From Massariosphaeria phaeospora (taxonomy: Eukaryota > Ascomycota > Dothideomycetes > Pleosporales), in assembly GCA_011032825.1 (NCBI GenBank), contig JAADJZ010000002.1, positions 2,232,001 through 2,296,000 on the forward strand: 64,000 nucleotides of DNA. Reading direction: 5' to 3'. Below, piece by piece: positions 22,589 through 33,530 of the stretch. Positions within the stretch are counted from its first letter, which is position 1. The number at the start of each line of letters is the position of its first letter. Position numbers and translations under genes: made by a program. The notes below the pieces were generated by a model, which did not search any database, had not been told where the DNA came from, and worked only from the letters and a program-made list of their open reading frames with translations.

Positions 22589-25156
22589 ATGTCCCGAACC
22601 ACGTCGCAGTCGTCCACCGCCACCGCCACCGCCACCACAACCACGTCGACCGGTCTGTCGCGCAGCATCTCGGTCAAAACAAACACTACCACCGGTGGTC
22701 GACCAGCACACAATGCCAACCCGCTGCCCGTGTCGGACGTCAAACTGTTCGTGACAAACCTGCGCCTGCTGGACCTGGACCGGCGACCCGATTGGCCAAA
22801 CATCACCGCGCAAACATTCTCCTCCAAGACGGCCGACCAGAAGCAGCGAATCGGCGGTGTGGAGTGGGCCCTGTTCAGCTTGTTCGAGCTGTGGGATCCG
22901 ACCGAGACGAGCCAGGTGAGCAAGATTGTGCATTGTATCACCTGTCGTATAGAGTACTAACAGTAATTGCAGAAGCTGCAGCCCTTCTTCCCCCCGCTCG
23001 AGCCCCTCCAGTCGCTGAACCTGCGCGCCGCCCTCTACCGCTCGCTCGGCGAACTCAAGAAGAATGGCGTGCTGGGCCGCGAATCCGTGCTGCGCAAGAC
23101 CATGTTGGACGAGTGCAAGGGCGACAAGTTCTTCGAGGCCCTGGCCCTGTTCTCTACCGCCGTCTTGAAGAAGGTGCTTGCGTCGCGCTCAGCCAACGCC
23201 ATCGCGCCGACGGCCGTCGCGCGGAAGCTGGCGACCGCAACCGAACTGTCCAAAGAGCAGCAAGCGTCGCTTCTCCCGCTGGCCATCGCGCACAAGGGGG
23301 CGCTGTTGAATGTGCTGCGGAAGAAAGACGAGAAGAGACGGAGATTTGCTGAGTTTGAGGCTTTGTTGGACGCAAAGGCTGACGAGATCAACCGGAAACT
23401 AAGGCAAAGTAAAGATACACCGCGCACCAACAAATCAGCAGTGCCTCTAAGAGAAGCCGAGGCGATCAAGAAGCAACTGCAGGACAACTGGATCGGCAAC
23501 CAGAAGTGGCTGGACGTGATGCTTCACGGGGACAGCGTGCAAGTCGAGGATGCCTTTCTGGATAGCTCTTTTGACAGAGTGTGGTATATGGTTGAGCGAG
23601 GCCGCAAACTCGAAGATGCCGCCCCGGAGGCCGGGCTGCTCGAGAATCTACAGTCCAGAGTACAGGAGCAGCAGACGAGGCTGCAAAAGTGGCAGAGGTT
23701 CCACCAGAAGCTATGCAGCGACAAATCCATCTCAGCGGTGCCGCAATCCCGGTCTCAAAGCCGATCAACGCCAAAGGAATTCAAATTTGACCACCATCTG
23801 CAGTACCAGCTCCAGTCACCCAGTTCAATCACCGATAGGATTACTCAAAAGCCGAGCCTACGCCCGCAGTATGATGAAATCGTCTCCGAGCTAGACGCCG
23901 AACTCGACTACGCATCAAAGGCCAAGTACAACCGCGCTGCAAGACCTCAACTCCCTCGGCGACGAACATCATCTTTGGGGGCGCCCCCTATCTCGCCCGC
24001 GAGGAATCGGAAAATGCGCTCTGATTCCCGGACTAGGAACCCTGTTAGTCCCGCAAGACCTGCCAGGCCCGCGCAAACGGTGACGAGACCTTCTTTGGAG
24101 AAGATCCCTATACTGCCAAGGCCTCATGAGCATGCTCGAACGCCCGTGGATTCCGACGCAACGCTCCTGGGAGTCCCTTCAACCGCCCTACGTACCGCCG
24201 CTCCACCCTCATCACTAACAGACACTCCGGCCGAGCAGGACCTACGCCTCGGCCAAGAGGTCTCCGAGCCCGTATACATACCGTCCTCGCCACCAACTGA
24301 ACCGTACCCCGTACAACCCACCTCCACGTCTCCACCGCCAACCCCCCACATCTCCTCAGAACCACCTCCCCTCCTCGACCCCGAACCACAACCCCCCACC
24401 GAAGACCTCGCCGACCAAATCATCACGTCCATCTCCGCCGCCACGCCCTCGCCCGTCAAAAAGCCCGCACCGAAACCGCGCCTCTCCCTCCTCGAACGCA
24501 CCCGCATGTCCATGGCGCCCACCACCACCTTCGACCCCATCGCCGAGTCCCCCCCTCTCCCGCCTTCCCCACCCCCAGAACCCATCGCCAACCCCGCAGC
24601 CGCCGCCTCGCACCCCACCTCGCTCGCCGAGCGCACGCGCCTCAGCATGGCCGCCATGGCCTCTAACCCCCGTGTCTCGCTCGCGCCGCGCGAGAAGCGC
24701 GGCGGCCGCCGGCGCACCAGCACGTTCCCCGTCAACCAGTTCGACACGCCGCGGTCGCGCAAAAGCGTCGTCTATGCGATTGACGAGGCGGATGCGGGGG
24801 GCGCTTCGGCGGACGCCGAGCTGCAGCGCACGCCGAAGGAAGTGCTGTTTAGCGATGAGGTGGACTATGAGCGCGTGTTTAAGAGCCGGCCGAAGGTGGC
24901 TACGAGTCCGGTGTTTGGGTCGCCGGGGGGCGGGAGTGCGAGTTTAGATGGCTGCGATGCACTGAACGACGACGACGGCGAGGCCGAGGATGCCTTCGAC
25001 GAAGGCGTCACGGGCGTGGATCTCGCGGACGTGGATGCCGCGGACGAGCTGTACGAGTTCGAGAATGGCGGGGCCGGGGATGGGTTCGCGTGGGATAACA
25101 GTCCGTTAAGGCGCGTGGGGCAGGCGCGAACGGGTGCCACGGGTTTGTTCAGCTAG
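22589..25156 (+). CDS. Augmin complex subunit, HAUS6 N-terminal-domain protein
   Basis: Augmin recruits gamma-tubulin complexes to existing microtubules and so drives branching nucleation in the spindle. Two exons, 22589-22915 and 22973-25156, flank a 57-nt intron with a TACTAAC branch site, and encode 836 residues. Residues about 40-320 match the HAUS6 N-terminal family: VKLFVTNLRLLDLDRRPDWP, then FSSKTADQKQRIGGVEWALF, FFPPLEPLQSLNLRAALYRS and KFFEALALFSTAVLKKVL. A coiled-coil part follows (residues about 220-360). The rest is long, disordered, Pro/Ser-rich and repeats the motif SLAERTRLSMA (also SLLERTRMSMA and NPRVSLA), then ends in an acidic tail. The start gives MSRTTSQSST; an earlier in-frame ATG at 22433 would add 52 low-complexity residues and seems less likely. 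Confidence 0.87.
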
Positions 25157-25814
25157 TTGAGGAGCGAGGGGAAGACTCGCATGGCGTTGGATGGCGAATG
25201 TGAATGTGAAATGGAGAATGGGGAGTGGGGAGTGGAGAGTGGGATAGGGGGTGGAAGTTGGAACGGAACTGAATTAAACTGAAATTGAACTGAACTGAAA
25301 TTTACACTAGCATGATCGTGCCGTGACGTGATATGACGTGTATGGCTAGTGCGAGAAAGAGAATGCATGTCTTGCACCCAGATCAGACACACACACACAC
25401 ATATCCCCTTTGTTTCATTGCTTGTGCATGCATGCTCTCTCCAGTCACCTCAACTCAACTCGGTGAGGTACGTATGCAGTATGCAAATATGCTAGGTATG
25501 CTATGGGGAGAAAACAAAAACACACGCTTGAGATGAGTGGATTGGGAGTATGCAGTATGGGGGCTTGGGTTCGTGTTTGTGTTGAAGCGCAGTGGTTGTG
25601 CATGTGCATGTGGTTGTGGATGTGGATGCGGATATGTATACAATGTGCATATGCTGCATACATGTGACATGCCTTGGACATATATGCCGCCGCCCCCCAT
25701 CCATCCCCACGTTTGGTTTGCCAACTCGCGTCTCTTGCTTGCAGAAATGGAAACAGAAACAGAAACAGATGCGAGATGCGAGAACAGTGGTAAGTAACTT
25801 TCCTTTTAGCTTAA

Positions 25815-25874
25815 TTAGTTAGTTGGTTAGTTGGCTAGTTGGCTAGTTGGCTAGTTGGCTAGTTGGTTAGTTGG
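25815..25874 (+). repeat. 8-bp repeat GGCTAGTT/GGTTAGTT
   Basis: About seven copies of an octamer alternating GGTTAGTT and GGCTAGTT follow each other. It resembles telomere-like T/G-rich sequence in composition but is not the fungal TTAGGG unit. Confidence 0.9.
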
Positions 25875-26003
25875 TGAAGAACGGGACGGGAACGTAGTGT
25901 AGGTACTCCGTAGGTAGGTAGCGCGTTGTAGAGATAAGATACGGGACTCTACTACTACATCATGCTACTACTATATTAAATGGTTCCTAGGTGTGTAGTA
26001 GTT

Positions 26004-26046
26004 GGCTTAGCTTAGCTTAGCCTAGCCTAGCCTAGCCTAGCGTAGC
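26004..26046 (+). repeat. Pentanucleotide repeat CTTAG/CCTAG
   Basis: About eight five-base units, three or four CTTAG followed by four or five CCTAG, then a CGTAG. The switch between the two variants suggests separate expansion events. Confidence 0.9.
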
Positions 26047-26308
26047 TTTTGACCGAGATAGGATAACATAATAATAGAATAGGTATTGAGCAGCTAGCTA
26101 TACAGTTGTTACGTAGTTACCAAAGACCAGGTAGGATATAATTGCAGTGCCATGCATGCCTGCGTGCGCCATTTCCCCTTGCCCCCTCCCCTATTCTCTC
26201 TTCTCTCGCTTTGCTGACCAAACGCCGAACCGAACCAAGCCAGACACAACGGAACGCAAACGCAATAGAGTGGATATATCCAAGCCCACACTCAAGGTTT
26301 GGCTATCA

Positions 26309-28318
26309 TCACTCAACCACAGCTTCAATGAGCCTCTCCAGCCAATGTTCCCAACGCATCCAGCCGGAAAAACGTCCACCGGTCTTCCCCGCAGCGACAC
26401 CACCACCCCACCCCGTAAGCCCCTTCCCCACATGCGCTTTCATATCGCGGCCGACTACAGCCACACCAGCAGCACCGCCCCCACCGCCCCCCTGCCTTTC
26501 CCACCACTCCCTCTCCGCCCTCTCCCTCGCCTTCCCCACCACAACATCCTCGTCCTCCACGCGGTACAAATCGCACTTCTCACACACCGCACACGTCTCG
26601 CCCGGCCGATCCCGAAAATGCTGACAGAAGTGCGTGTACCCCTCGCGCGCCAGGCCCTCGCGACACACGTAGCACATGGCGTAGCCGCACAAGCACACGA
26701 GCTTGTTGCAGCCCTCGGCCTTGACGAAGCCGAGCTGGCACTGCGGACACGTCCGCTTGACGGCGGCGGTGGTGGCGGCTTCGAGCGTGAGCCTTAGCGA
26801 GGTGCGCTGCGAGGCGTAGCAGGTGTGTGGGTCGTGCCAGGGGGCATGGCAGGAGAGGCACGAGGTGCGGCGGCAGGATGGTGCGAGGCACTGCAGGCGC
26901 AGGCCGCGCCGTTTGAGGTGGATGCGCCGGAGGATGGATTGCAGGGGTGCGAAGAGAGGGACCGGAGTGGGAAGGATGCAGTTCAGCAGGAGGGTACAGG
27001 AGAGGAACAAGACGGCGGATGCGAGAGCCATGCGGGCAAGCTGGAAGCAGAGGAGCTCGAGGACTGGAATGGATGCGAGGAGGAACGGACGCTTTTTCAG
27101 CGTCAATCCGGATAAGAGGTTTGTTTGGGGAAGCGCGAGGTCGTCGACTTCGGCGTACGAGCAGAAGGGGCAGCGGACTAATGGCAGCTGGGACTTGATG
27201 AGGGCCTCACTGGAGAAGCGCTCGTGCAATTTATTGACTAGGTCCTCGCCATCCTTGTCTTCGAGCAACGCGCGCTCCACCATGGACGGCGGAATGCAGC
27301 CGGGACAATCCTCGACGCTGTCCGTCGTGGGCGCGATGCAGCGCAAGGTGCACAGTTCGGTGTTGATGTTGCGCGCCCAGCCTTGGTCGTACAGGGCGGC
27401 GTTGATCGAGTGGCGGATGCACTGGAAGCAGATGTAGTGGCCCTCGGCATGGCACGTCGACATCTGCTGCAGCGTGTGCGGCATAAAGCAACATTCGCAG
27501 TCGTACATTTCGCCCTCCTTCTCCGCCTCCTCTTCGTTGCACTTTGACGCCAGCGCGAAATCCTTCTGCACCTGTTTCTGCCGCTGGCGCTCCAGCTCCG
27601 GGCGTATGAGCGCCTCGTGAAGTTCGCGGTCGAGCTCGCGGCTCTTCGTCTTAACGGCGAGCGGCGTGCGCGGCCGGCCCGTCTTCGGATCCGCGGGCAG
27701 CCACATGACCAACGGATGGTCCCGCACACTGGGCGCCTTCCGGCGCATGAAGAAGTTGGTGATGCTAGATCTCCAGCTCTTGCTCGCGAGGACAAGCAGG
27801 GTTGGCCGGGCCTGCATGTAGCTCCAGTTGTATTCGGCCAGGACGGCCTTCACAGTGGCGTGGCTCAGGCCCTTGAACTCGTGGTACAGGGCTTCCTTCA
27901 CGGCCTCCTTGTACGCCCGGGAGCGGAACGTCTGCTCTAGCGCAAGCGGCACTCCGCGCGTGTCCGTCTGCGACTCTGGCTGCCGGTATTTGTACGTGTG
28001 CGCCACTGCACGCTGCTCGTCCTGCTCGGGCGGCATCCGGTAGCGCCCGCGGACCCATTTTGCGCCCTGCTTCAGCAGCGCCTCGGTGACGACTTCCAGC
28101 CGGCTCTCGTCGCTGAAGGAGCCCAGCATCTCGCGGAAGACGTCGGGCTGGATGTCGGGGAACATGTCGGTGAGGGCCTGGAGGCAGGCGTTGAGCTGGC
28201 TGAGGTCGGGCTCGTCCGCATCGCTGCTAGCCAGCGCGGGGGCTTTCTCGTTCAGGGAGCTCGACGACGAGGGTGTGCGTTTCGGCGGGCGCACGAGCGA
28301 GGAGAAGACGGACGTCAT
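26309..28318 (-). CDS. RBR-type E3 ubiquitin ligase, RNF216/TRIAD3-like
   Basis: RBR ligases carry ubiquitin on a RING2 cysteine before passing it to a target. This single-exon frame gives 669 residues. A CUE-like helical domain (LNACLQALTDMFPDIQPDVF) occupies about residues 38-85. RING1 begins with CECCFMPHTLQQMSTCHAEG near residue 275. The next zinc-binding part includes RCPFCSYAEVDD and LQCLAPSCRRTSCLSCHAPW. RING2 is CPQCQLGFVKAEGCNKLVC followed by LCGYAMCYVCR, then HFCQHFRDRPGETCAVCEKC, a spacing close to animal RNF216. Cys in GCNKLVC is the likely catalytic position. About 80 residues between the two IBR halves contain two strongly hydrophobic stretches (FLLASIPVLELLCFQLA and ALASAVLFLSCTLLLNCIL) that could span a membrane. 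The Gly-rich tail is disordered. Confidence 0.88.
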   Translation of the reverse strand: MTSVFSSLVRPPKRTPSSSSSLNEKAPALASSDADEPDLSQLNACLQALTDMFPDIQPDVFREMLGSFSDESRLEVVTEALLKQGAKWVRGRYRMPPEQDEQRAVAHTYKYRQPESQTDTRGVPLALEQTFRSRAYKEAVKEALYHEFKGLSHATVKAVLAEYNWSYMQARPTLLVLASKSWRSSITNFFMRRKAPSVRDHPLVMWLPADPKTGRPRTPLAVKTKSRELDRELHEALIRPELERQRQKQVQKDFALASKCNEEEAEKEGEMYDCECCFMPHTLQQMSTCHAEGHYICFQCIRHSINAALYDQGWARNINTELCTLRCIAPTTDSVEDCPGCIPPSMVERALLEDKDGEDLVNKLHERFSSEALIKSQLPLVRCPFCSYAEVDDLALPQTNLLSGLTLKKRPFLLASIPVLELLCFQLARMALASAVLFLSCTLLLNCILPTPVPLFAPLQSILRRIHLKRRGLRLQCLAPSCRRTSCLSCHAPWHDPHTCYASQRTSLRLTLEAATTAAVKRTCPQCQLGFVKAEGCNKLVCLCGYAMCYVCREGLAREGYTHFCQHFRDRPGETCAVCEKCDLYRVEDEDVVVGKARERAEREWWERQGGGGGGAAGVAVVGRDMKAHVGKGLTGWGGGVAAGKTGGRFSGWMRWEHWLERLIEAVVE

Positions 28319-28572
28319 GATGGCGGGTGGACGGTCGCCTCGCCTGGCGGGGCCTTGGGGTGCATCCGGAAGGATGGCGTCAGGGAGACCTGATGAGGGA
28401 CGGGGCGAGCGGGCGAGAAGAGCTTTCCAGTCTGACGGTGTTTAGGAGCTGATATGGCGAGCGAATGTGGTGACGAGCGAGGAGGAACGTTGAGAGAAGG
28501 TGTCGGGCGGCCAACTTTCTTTCGCCCCAAGCTTGCGAACTTCCGAAGTCGGCTGACGCGCGTTTCGGTAGC

Positions 28573-28580
28573 TCACGTGA
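28573..28580. promoter_or_regulatory. TCACGTGA palindrome (copy 1)
   Basis: A perfect E-box-type palindrome, expected to bind bHLH factors, lies 255 bp upstream of the RBR ligase start codon. It is embedded in CTCACGTGAGCC, which recurs 172 bp further upstream. Confidence 0.45.
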
Positions 28581-28744
28581 GCCACGACACCGGGCGGGCA
28601 CCTGGATGAATGAAGTAGCACATCTGGACAGTCTCATCCACACGGCGTAACAGTGTTTTGGCACCGAAATGGCAATGACATATTAAAAAGGCTATCTTGA
28701 GTTCCGTGCTGTGGGCTTTCTCGTCCCGTCCCGTCTGCGCAGCC

Positions 28745-28752
28745 TCACGTGA
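28745..28752. promoter_or_regulatory. TCACGTGA palindrome (copy 2)
   Basis: Second copy of the palindrome, in the same 12-bp context CTCACGTGAGCC. It lies between the 5' side of the RBR ligase gene and the 3' end of the glycosyltransferase gene, so it most likely serves the ligase promoter. The rest of 28319-28911 shows nothing recognisable. Confidence 0.45.
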
Positions 28753-28911
28753 GCCCGGGAGCCCGAAACCCCGAGACTAGCTCCCAAACAGTCTAGCGCT
28801 GCACACATGCAAAAGTCGATCTATCCCGAACCCAAAACTCCAACCGCCCACCTGGTCCATGCCGGGACCACCAACAATGTAACTCCATATCGACACCGTT
28901 GGCTGAACCTG

Positions 28912-30180
28912 CTATATCGTGGTATCTATCTCAGTCGTGTCGAGGCTTAGCGTGGTAGCGGCCTCGTCCACATACACGTCCGCTTTCCGGCTCAACAGCG
29001 ACTTTTGCACAATCTGCGCCAAAGCCTCCATCACCGTTTCCGCGCCACTCGTCTTCGCCATGTTCTTCTTCAGGGTGTGATGGCGGATGAACTGCCCGCT
29101 GCAGTTGGATGTAATGCGGTTCTCGTTGTCCTCCAGCATGCCGGGCCACCCCATCGCTTCGTCGCAGGGAATTGCCTGAGGAACCGTTAGTACGGTAAAG
29201 GACGACGTCGCACGAGAAAAATAGACTTACCACGATGTTTTTGCCTGTGGGGTTGAAGTCGTATCGAATGTACTCGGAAAATGCACGCTGCTCATGACTC
29301 CATTCCTCCTTCCACCTCCCGCACCCGGGATAGCGCGTCTCGGTCGTGCAGTCCTTCCACGCCTGCAGCATTTCCATGGTCAGGTTCGCATTCTGGACCA
29401 CCATGAAGCCCGTGTTGAGGACAAGGACGCCTTTGCTGTCGTTGCTGTAGGTCCCGCCATCCGGTGTGGCCTCGACCGTGTCCCAAGGCATGCTCATCGA
29501 CGTCTGTTCAGTGATCCCCCACCGGTTGAACATCCACTCAAACGGTACTTCGAGGTGGCTAATGGTTGTGTCGGCGTCCATGGTAACAACGAAGTCGTAG
29601 TCTGGAATGTGCGAGTGCAAAACATGTGGCGATATCCAGGTGTCGTGGTGGTCCTCGATGTGCGCCGCCTGTATGAACTTGTAATCGTATCCATGGATCT
29701 GGGCTTTTCACGCATTGTCAGCAAAAGGCATACCATACCGACGACCTCCAAGTGCATTGACTTACCGTACATGTAATGATTCAGAACCGCATGGGAGACC
29801 AACTGCGCTCCATCTACGCCCAACTCCGACCAATCCAGCGTCCCAGGATTAAACATCTGGTTGTCTTCCGTGGGTGCGCGCGTATCGATATCGACGAGGA
29901 GGAGTTTTTTGCCCAGCGGCTTCGTCCATACCACCTGGTTCTCGAGGACAAAGCTTTTCCCGCTTGCGTCCGTGTATGTCGTGTTCAGAGGATGCTTGAT
30001 GGAGTCGAAAAGGGCAACGATCGAGTCCTGGAACGTCGGTGCCTTATAACTAGGTGCGAGGCCAGCGAAGCTCGCGGCATGTTCTCTTGCCGACGGGTTC
30101 ATTCGGAACATTATGGCGAGCCAGAGGACGGCGAGCAGCGACGAGGCTACCAATATGACGATGCGGTGTGACGGAGACAT
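28912..30180 (-). CDS. Type II membrane glycosyltransferase (GMA12/MNN10-like)
   Basis: Three exons, 30180-29766, 29703-29231 and 29175-28912, with introns of 62 and 55 nt (the second has a TACTAAC branch site), encode 383 residues. A single hydrophobic segment at residues 8-27 (VILVASSLLAVLWLAIMF) is a signal anchor, so the enzyme should face the Golgi lumen. The fold core includes KLLLVDIDTRAP, HGYDYKFIQAAHIEDHHDTW and the DxD-type metal/sugar-nucleotide motif in VVTMDADTTISHLEVPFEWM. NTGFMVVQNANLTMEMLQAW and EEWSHEQRAFSEYIRYDF follow. This order resembles the galactosyl/mannosyltransferase families GT34 and related nucleotide-diphospho-sugar transferases. The exact sugar and acceptor are not determinable. 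Confidence 0.8.
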
Positions 30181-32884
30181 GGTCGGCTAAAGAAAAAGGT
30201 TCTCTCTTCGAGGTAGTGAAAAACGAGTGTGGAGGGTAGTAAAAAGAGTGTGGATGTTCAGTAGAAATTAGAAGAGGGATGAGGTAGAGTGTGGGCAGGT
30301 AGGTGGAAGCAAGGCTGCTAATAAACACGGGTACTAGAAAGGCTCCCAGGCGCTCGTAGTTCAGGCGTGCTTCAGGCTAGCCATCCTAGGATGCAAACGT
30401 CTTCCTGCGCCCGGTTTTGCGACGTCCCTTATTTGTTTTCGGCGTTAGCTGAGTAGCCTGTTGGTTATATCGGGACCCGCAGCCACCACCATGGCATGGT
30501 TCGTCACCGACCCCACGTCCCTTGTCCACTGGAGTACTACTTTAGAATCTGGTATATAACATGTTCAAACTGACCAATGCGATAGCATAGAGTGGAGTCG
30601 TCCAACCTGTCCGGAGAATTAGGGCGAAAAGCCAACATAGGTATGCACTTTTTCTCCCGCCGACCTCCGTAAGACGTTTTCACGAGCTCGGAGCGAGGGA
30701 AACCTTACTTGATATCAGCGTACAACGCATACAAACGAGGCTCTCCTTGAGTGTTCGCGCAAACTTTTTATCAGCGTGCAACGCAACGCAACGATGCCCC
30801 TAAACGCACGTTTGTCCCCACAAATCTTTAAATCTTTGCTTTTTTTCCGTCCTCTTCAAATACGCTGTACTTCTCTGCCTGGCTCGCTGTACTCCACTCC
30901 CTGGCTGTGCTCGTATCTCTTCGAGTAATATCTAAGTCGAACATATCAGCGACGCGGGTCTGCCCTGAACTGACCTATGTTGCGATGCGCGGCTTACGCG
31001 GTTCCTCACCCCTATGCCGCTGCGCACCGGAACACCCATGCCACTCTCATCGCAACACTTTCGAATTCAGGCACTCCAAGGTCGAACTCAAAGGCTTGCC
31101 TGAGCTGGTATACCTGGCGCATAGAAATAAGGTCACGGTCCCGGGCGCGCTAGCCGAAAGCGGTATCCTTCCGCGAGCTGTTGGTGCTTGGCATCCTTCC
31201 ATACGCTACTTCATGTGCTACTACAAAGGCTAGTACGTACCGACAAGTACTGCGTCGCAATCTTAACATTACACCTGCTACCTGCGGCCTATCTATCACC
31301 TAGCGACATCCATACTACACTAAGGTGTTCGCGGGTAACCCGCAACGAGGTCGTGGGCACTCCCCAACGCCCAGCGGTCTTTCTACGGCGTAGTGCCGCA
31401 TCGTGTCTAGTGCTCTCCTCATGAATTATTCATTGCAGATCGGGGTCAGCAAAACGCATCGCATTTTTTTACACCCATTGGCCGGATTGGGAATTAAAAA
31501 GATGGGTTTTGGGCTGACGTGTTGGTTGAACGCTGAGCTGAGCTAAGCTGAGCGGCCGGGGAGCGGAGCTGGACTAGGCTGGACTGAGAAAATGGCCATT
31601 ATTCTTTCCAACAGTATATGTTCCGAACAATCAGTCTCTACCTCTACATCATCTCGCAATGCACGTTGGTGGTTGACTGGGAAATGCGCTATACTGCGTC
31701 ATGTTCGATGTAAGGCTTAGCTTGGCCCTTTTTGCCGAATGTCGTCACGTGCATGCAAGCTACGAGCAGCACTGCACATCCGTACTGGACTCCCTACCTA
31801 GACGTTTCACTCCAATATGTAAGTACCTAAGTACCGTGCTCGGGTAACGCCCGTCCCGCCGTAGCGAAGGAAGAATGTCACTTTCACTTTCGCTTCAACA
31901 ACGCGCAAGCACATGCCGTAGCATCTAGCATGACGTCCTAGTTCTGTTGGAGAGCGTAGAGATAGCGGCAGAGTTTGCGTGTGGAACTACTCAAGCATAT
32001 GCTCTATGTATTTAGCTCCCGTGTGGAGATGGCCGTGCCCTCAGGCCCTTTGGAATAATAGCTTAGTTTTGTTGGAGAGTACGTTTGTGCGCTCGAAGGC
32101 CTGGGAGCGACGCGCGGAAGGTGCACGACGACTGCCTTGTTGGGTAGGTGTTTTGGCCTTACTAGTTAGTTGGCAATTGCATGCTTGGAGCAGGAGGAGC
32201 AGTTCTAGCCTTGCGCCGCTGGGTGGATTCTCCGTTGCTCTCGCATCGACGGTTGTGCGCAGGGTCCAGACAAGGCGCTAGTATAGTATGAATAGTATGG
32301 GCTCATGCGCTTAGTGTTCAATGGCCAGTGTTTCAGGCTGTTCTAGGTGGATTTCAGCGTTCTAGGGGCGGAGGTGAGCGCATCTAAGGAGAGCTAAGGC
32401 GGAGGGGGACTAGGCGCCGTTGACATAACGACACGAGGGAGATTGCTTGTTCCCTTTCTCTCTCTCTCTCTTCCTCTCTCTCTTTGACTCTCGTCAGATC
32501 TGTACCGTTGCGCCCCGTCGCCTTTAGAAATGCGATGCCTTCTCACTCGACAGATACTCGTTGCTACTATGAGCTATTGGTAGACAATTCCCATTACGCA
32601 ATGCTCCTCTTTTCTGAATACGAGAAAACAAATCCGATGGTTCGACGAATTGAGAAGTGACAAGAAGAGAATTTGAATTTTGGATATGCAATGTCGAAAA
32701 ACAGAACCAAAAAAGCGAAGTGTAGTCACACAGTGTGCAGGTAGATTTTTAACAGACTCCAGTCAGGAGCCCGTCACGGGAGGGACAAAAGCTGAGGTAA
32801 CGAGAAGATAAAGCCAATGCCTACACTTTCTCGAGTAAGAAACTTACGAAAGGAAATCTCAAAAAGAGGCATCGCAGATACACA
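30181..32884. other. Gene-poor region
   Basis: About 2.7 kb without a supportable gene. Open frames at 30907-31233 and 31979-32281 (plus strand) lack domains, have unremarkable composition and are probably chance. A CT-rich microsatellite lies at 32451-32485 and a short AGCTGAGCTAAGCTGAGC run near 31538. Confidence 0.5.
32451..32485 (+). repeat. CT microsatellite
   Basis: A tract of mostly CT dinucleotides with a few CC and TT interruptions. No gene is near enough to connect with it. Confidence 0.85.
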
Positions 32885-33530
32885 CCCCAATCACGCCCTC
32901 AAACGCGCCCGCACCGGCGCCCAAATCCACGTTTCCGGCACCTGCCAGACATCCACGCGATACAGACCGGAAACGTATCCCTCAACTCATTCAGATTCTG
33001 CGGCCTGCACTTACACCCAGCTCGCGCAGCTCGCCGCCCCGTTCTCACACCACGCCCTGATCTTCCTGCCGCACAAGCTGCTCATTCCAACCTCCTTGCC
33101 GCCGCGCCTATAATCGAATACCTTCCAGTTGATCGCGACGGTCGCTTCGTACGGCTGCAGGACGCCCTACTCGCACGTGGGCTCCTGGTGCGTGATGCCG
33201 TAGAAAGAGAGGTCGCCGGTTGTGTGCGCGTGGCGGGGGCGACGCCAGCTGAGGACGTGTGGCCAGCCGCAGGGAATGCCGACGACGCGGCTGGAGCCTT
33301 GGGTTGTGAGTCTGCGGCCGGCGCAGGCAGTGAACGCGGAAGGCACCGCCTTGTCGATGGGGGTGCTTCAAGTGGTAGGTGAGGCGCGCGCCGCAAGTGC
33401 CGTTATCGGTGGCGTTGACGTCGGTGGGGCTGGAAATCGGGTAGGCGGCGGGGATGAATAAGGGGGTGGGTTGAGTGAGGCTGCCGGCGAGAGGGGCGCC
33501 GGTTGAGTGGGGTGATAGCGGTCATTTCCA
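32885..33530 (-). pseudogene. Expansin-like double-psi beta-barrel pseudogene
   Basis: Minus-strand fragments match the C-terminal barrel of the large gene at 34766-38284. They read in order: NATDNGTCGARLTYHL; in a shifted frame, TACAGRRLTTQGSSRVVGIP and GDLSFYGITHQEPTCE; a TAG stop at 33169-33167; YEATVAINWKVFDY; SLCGRKIRAW; and, after another frame change, CRPQNLNELRDTFPVCIAW. At least two frameshifts and one nonsense codon break it. The intact gene has the corresponding residues AIAINWEVFDTG and LCYRKIKVW. It is a dead paralogue, 1.2 kb from the live one and in the same orientation. Confidence 0.75.

Larger units (their letters stand above)
25157..26308. other. Repeat-rich intergenic region between convergent genes
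   Basis: The augmin gene and the RBR ligase gene converge here over 1.15 kb. The stretch holds GGAGA-rich minisatellite (25195-25255), a CA run near 25388, a GT/GGATGT-rich tract (25560-25640), a GAAACA run near 25747, and the two tandem repeats listed separately. Nothing else is recognisable. Confidence 0.7.

Noticed and set aside
31979..32281. 100-codon frame in the gene-poor region
   Set aside because: No domain, no splice context and ordinary chance length in GC-rich DNA.
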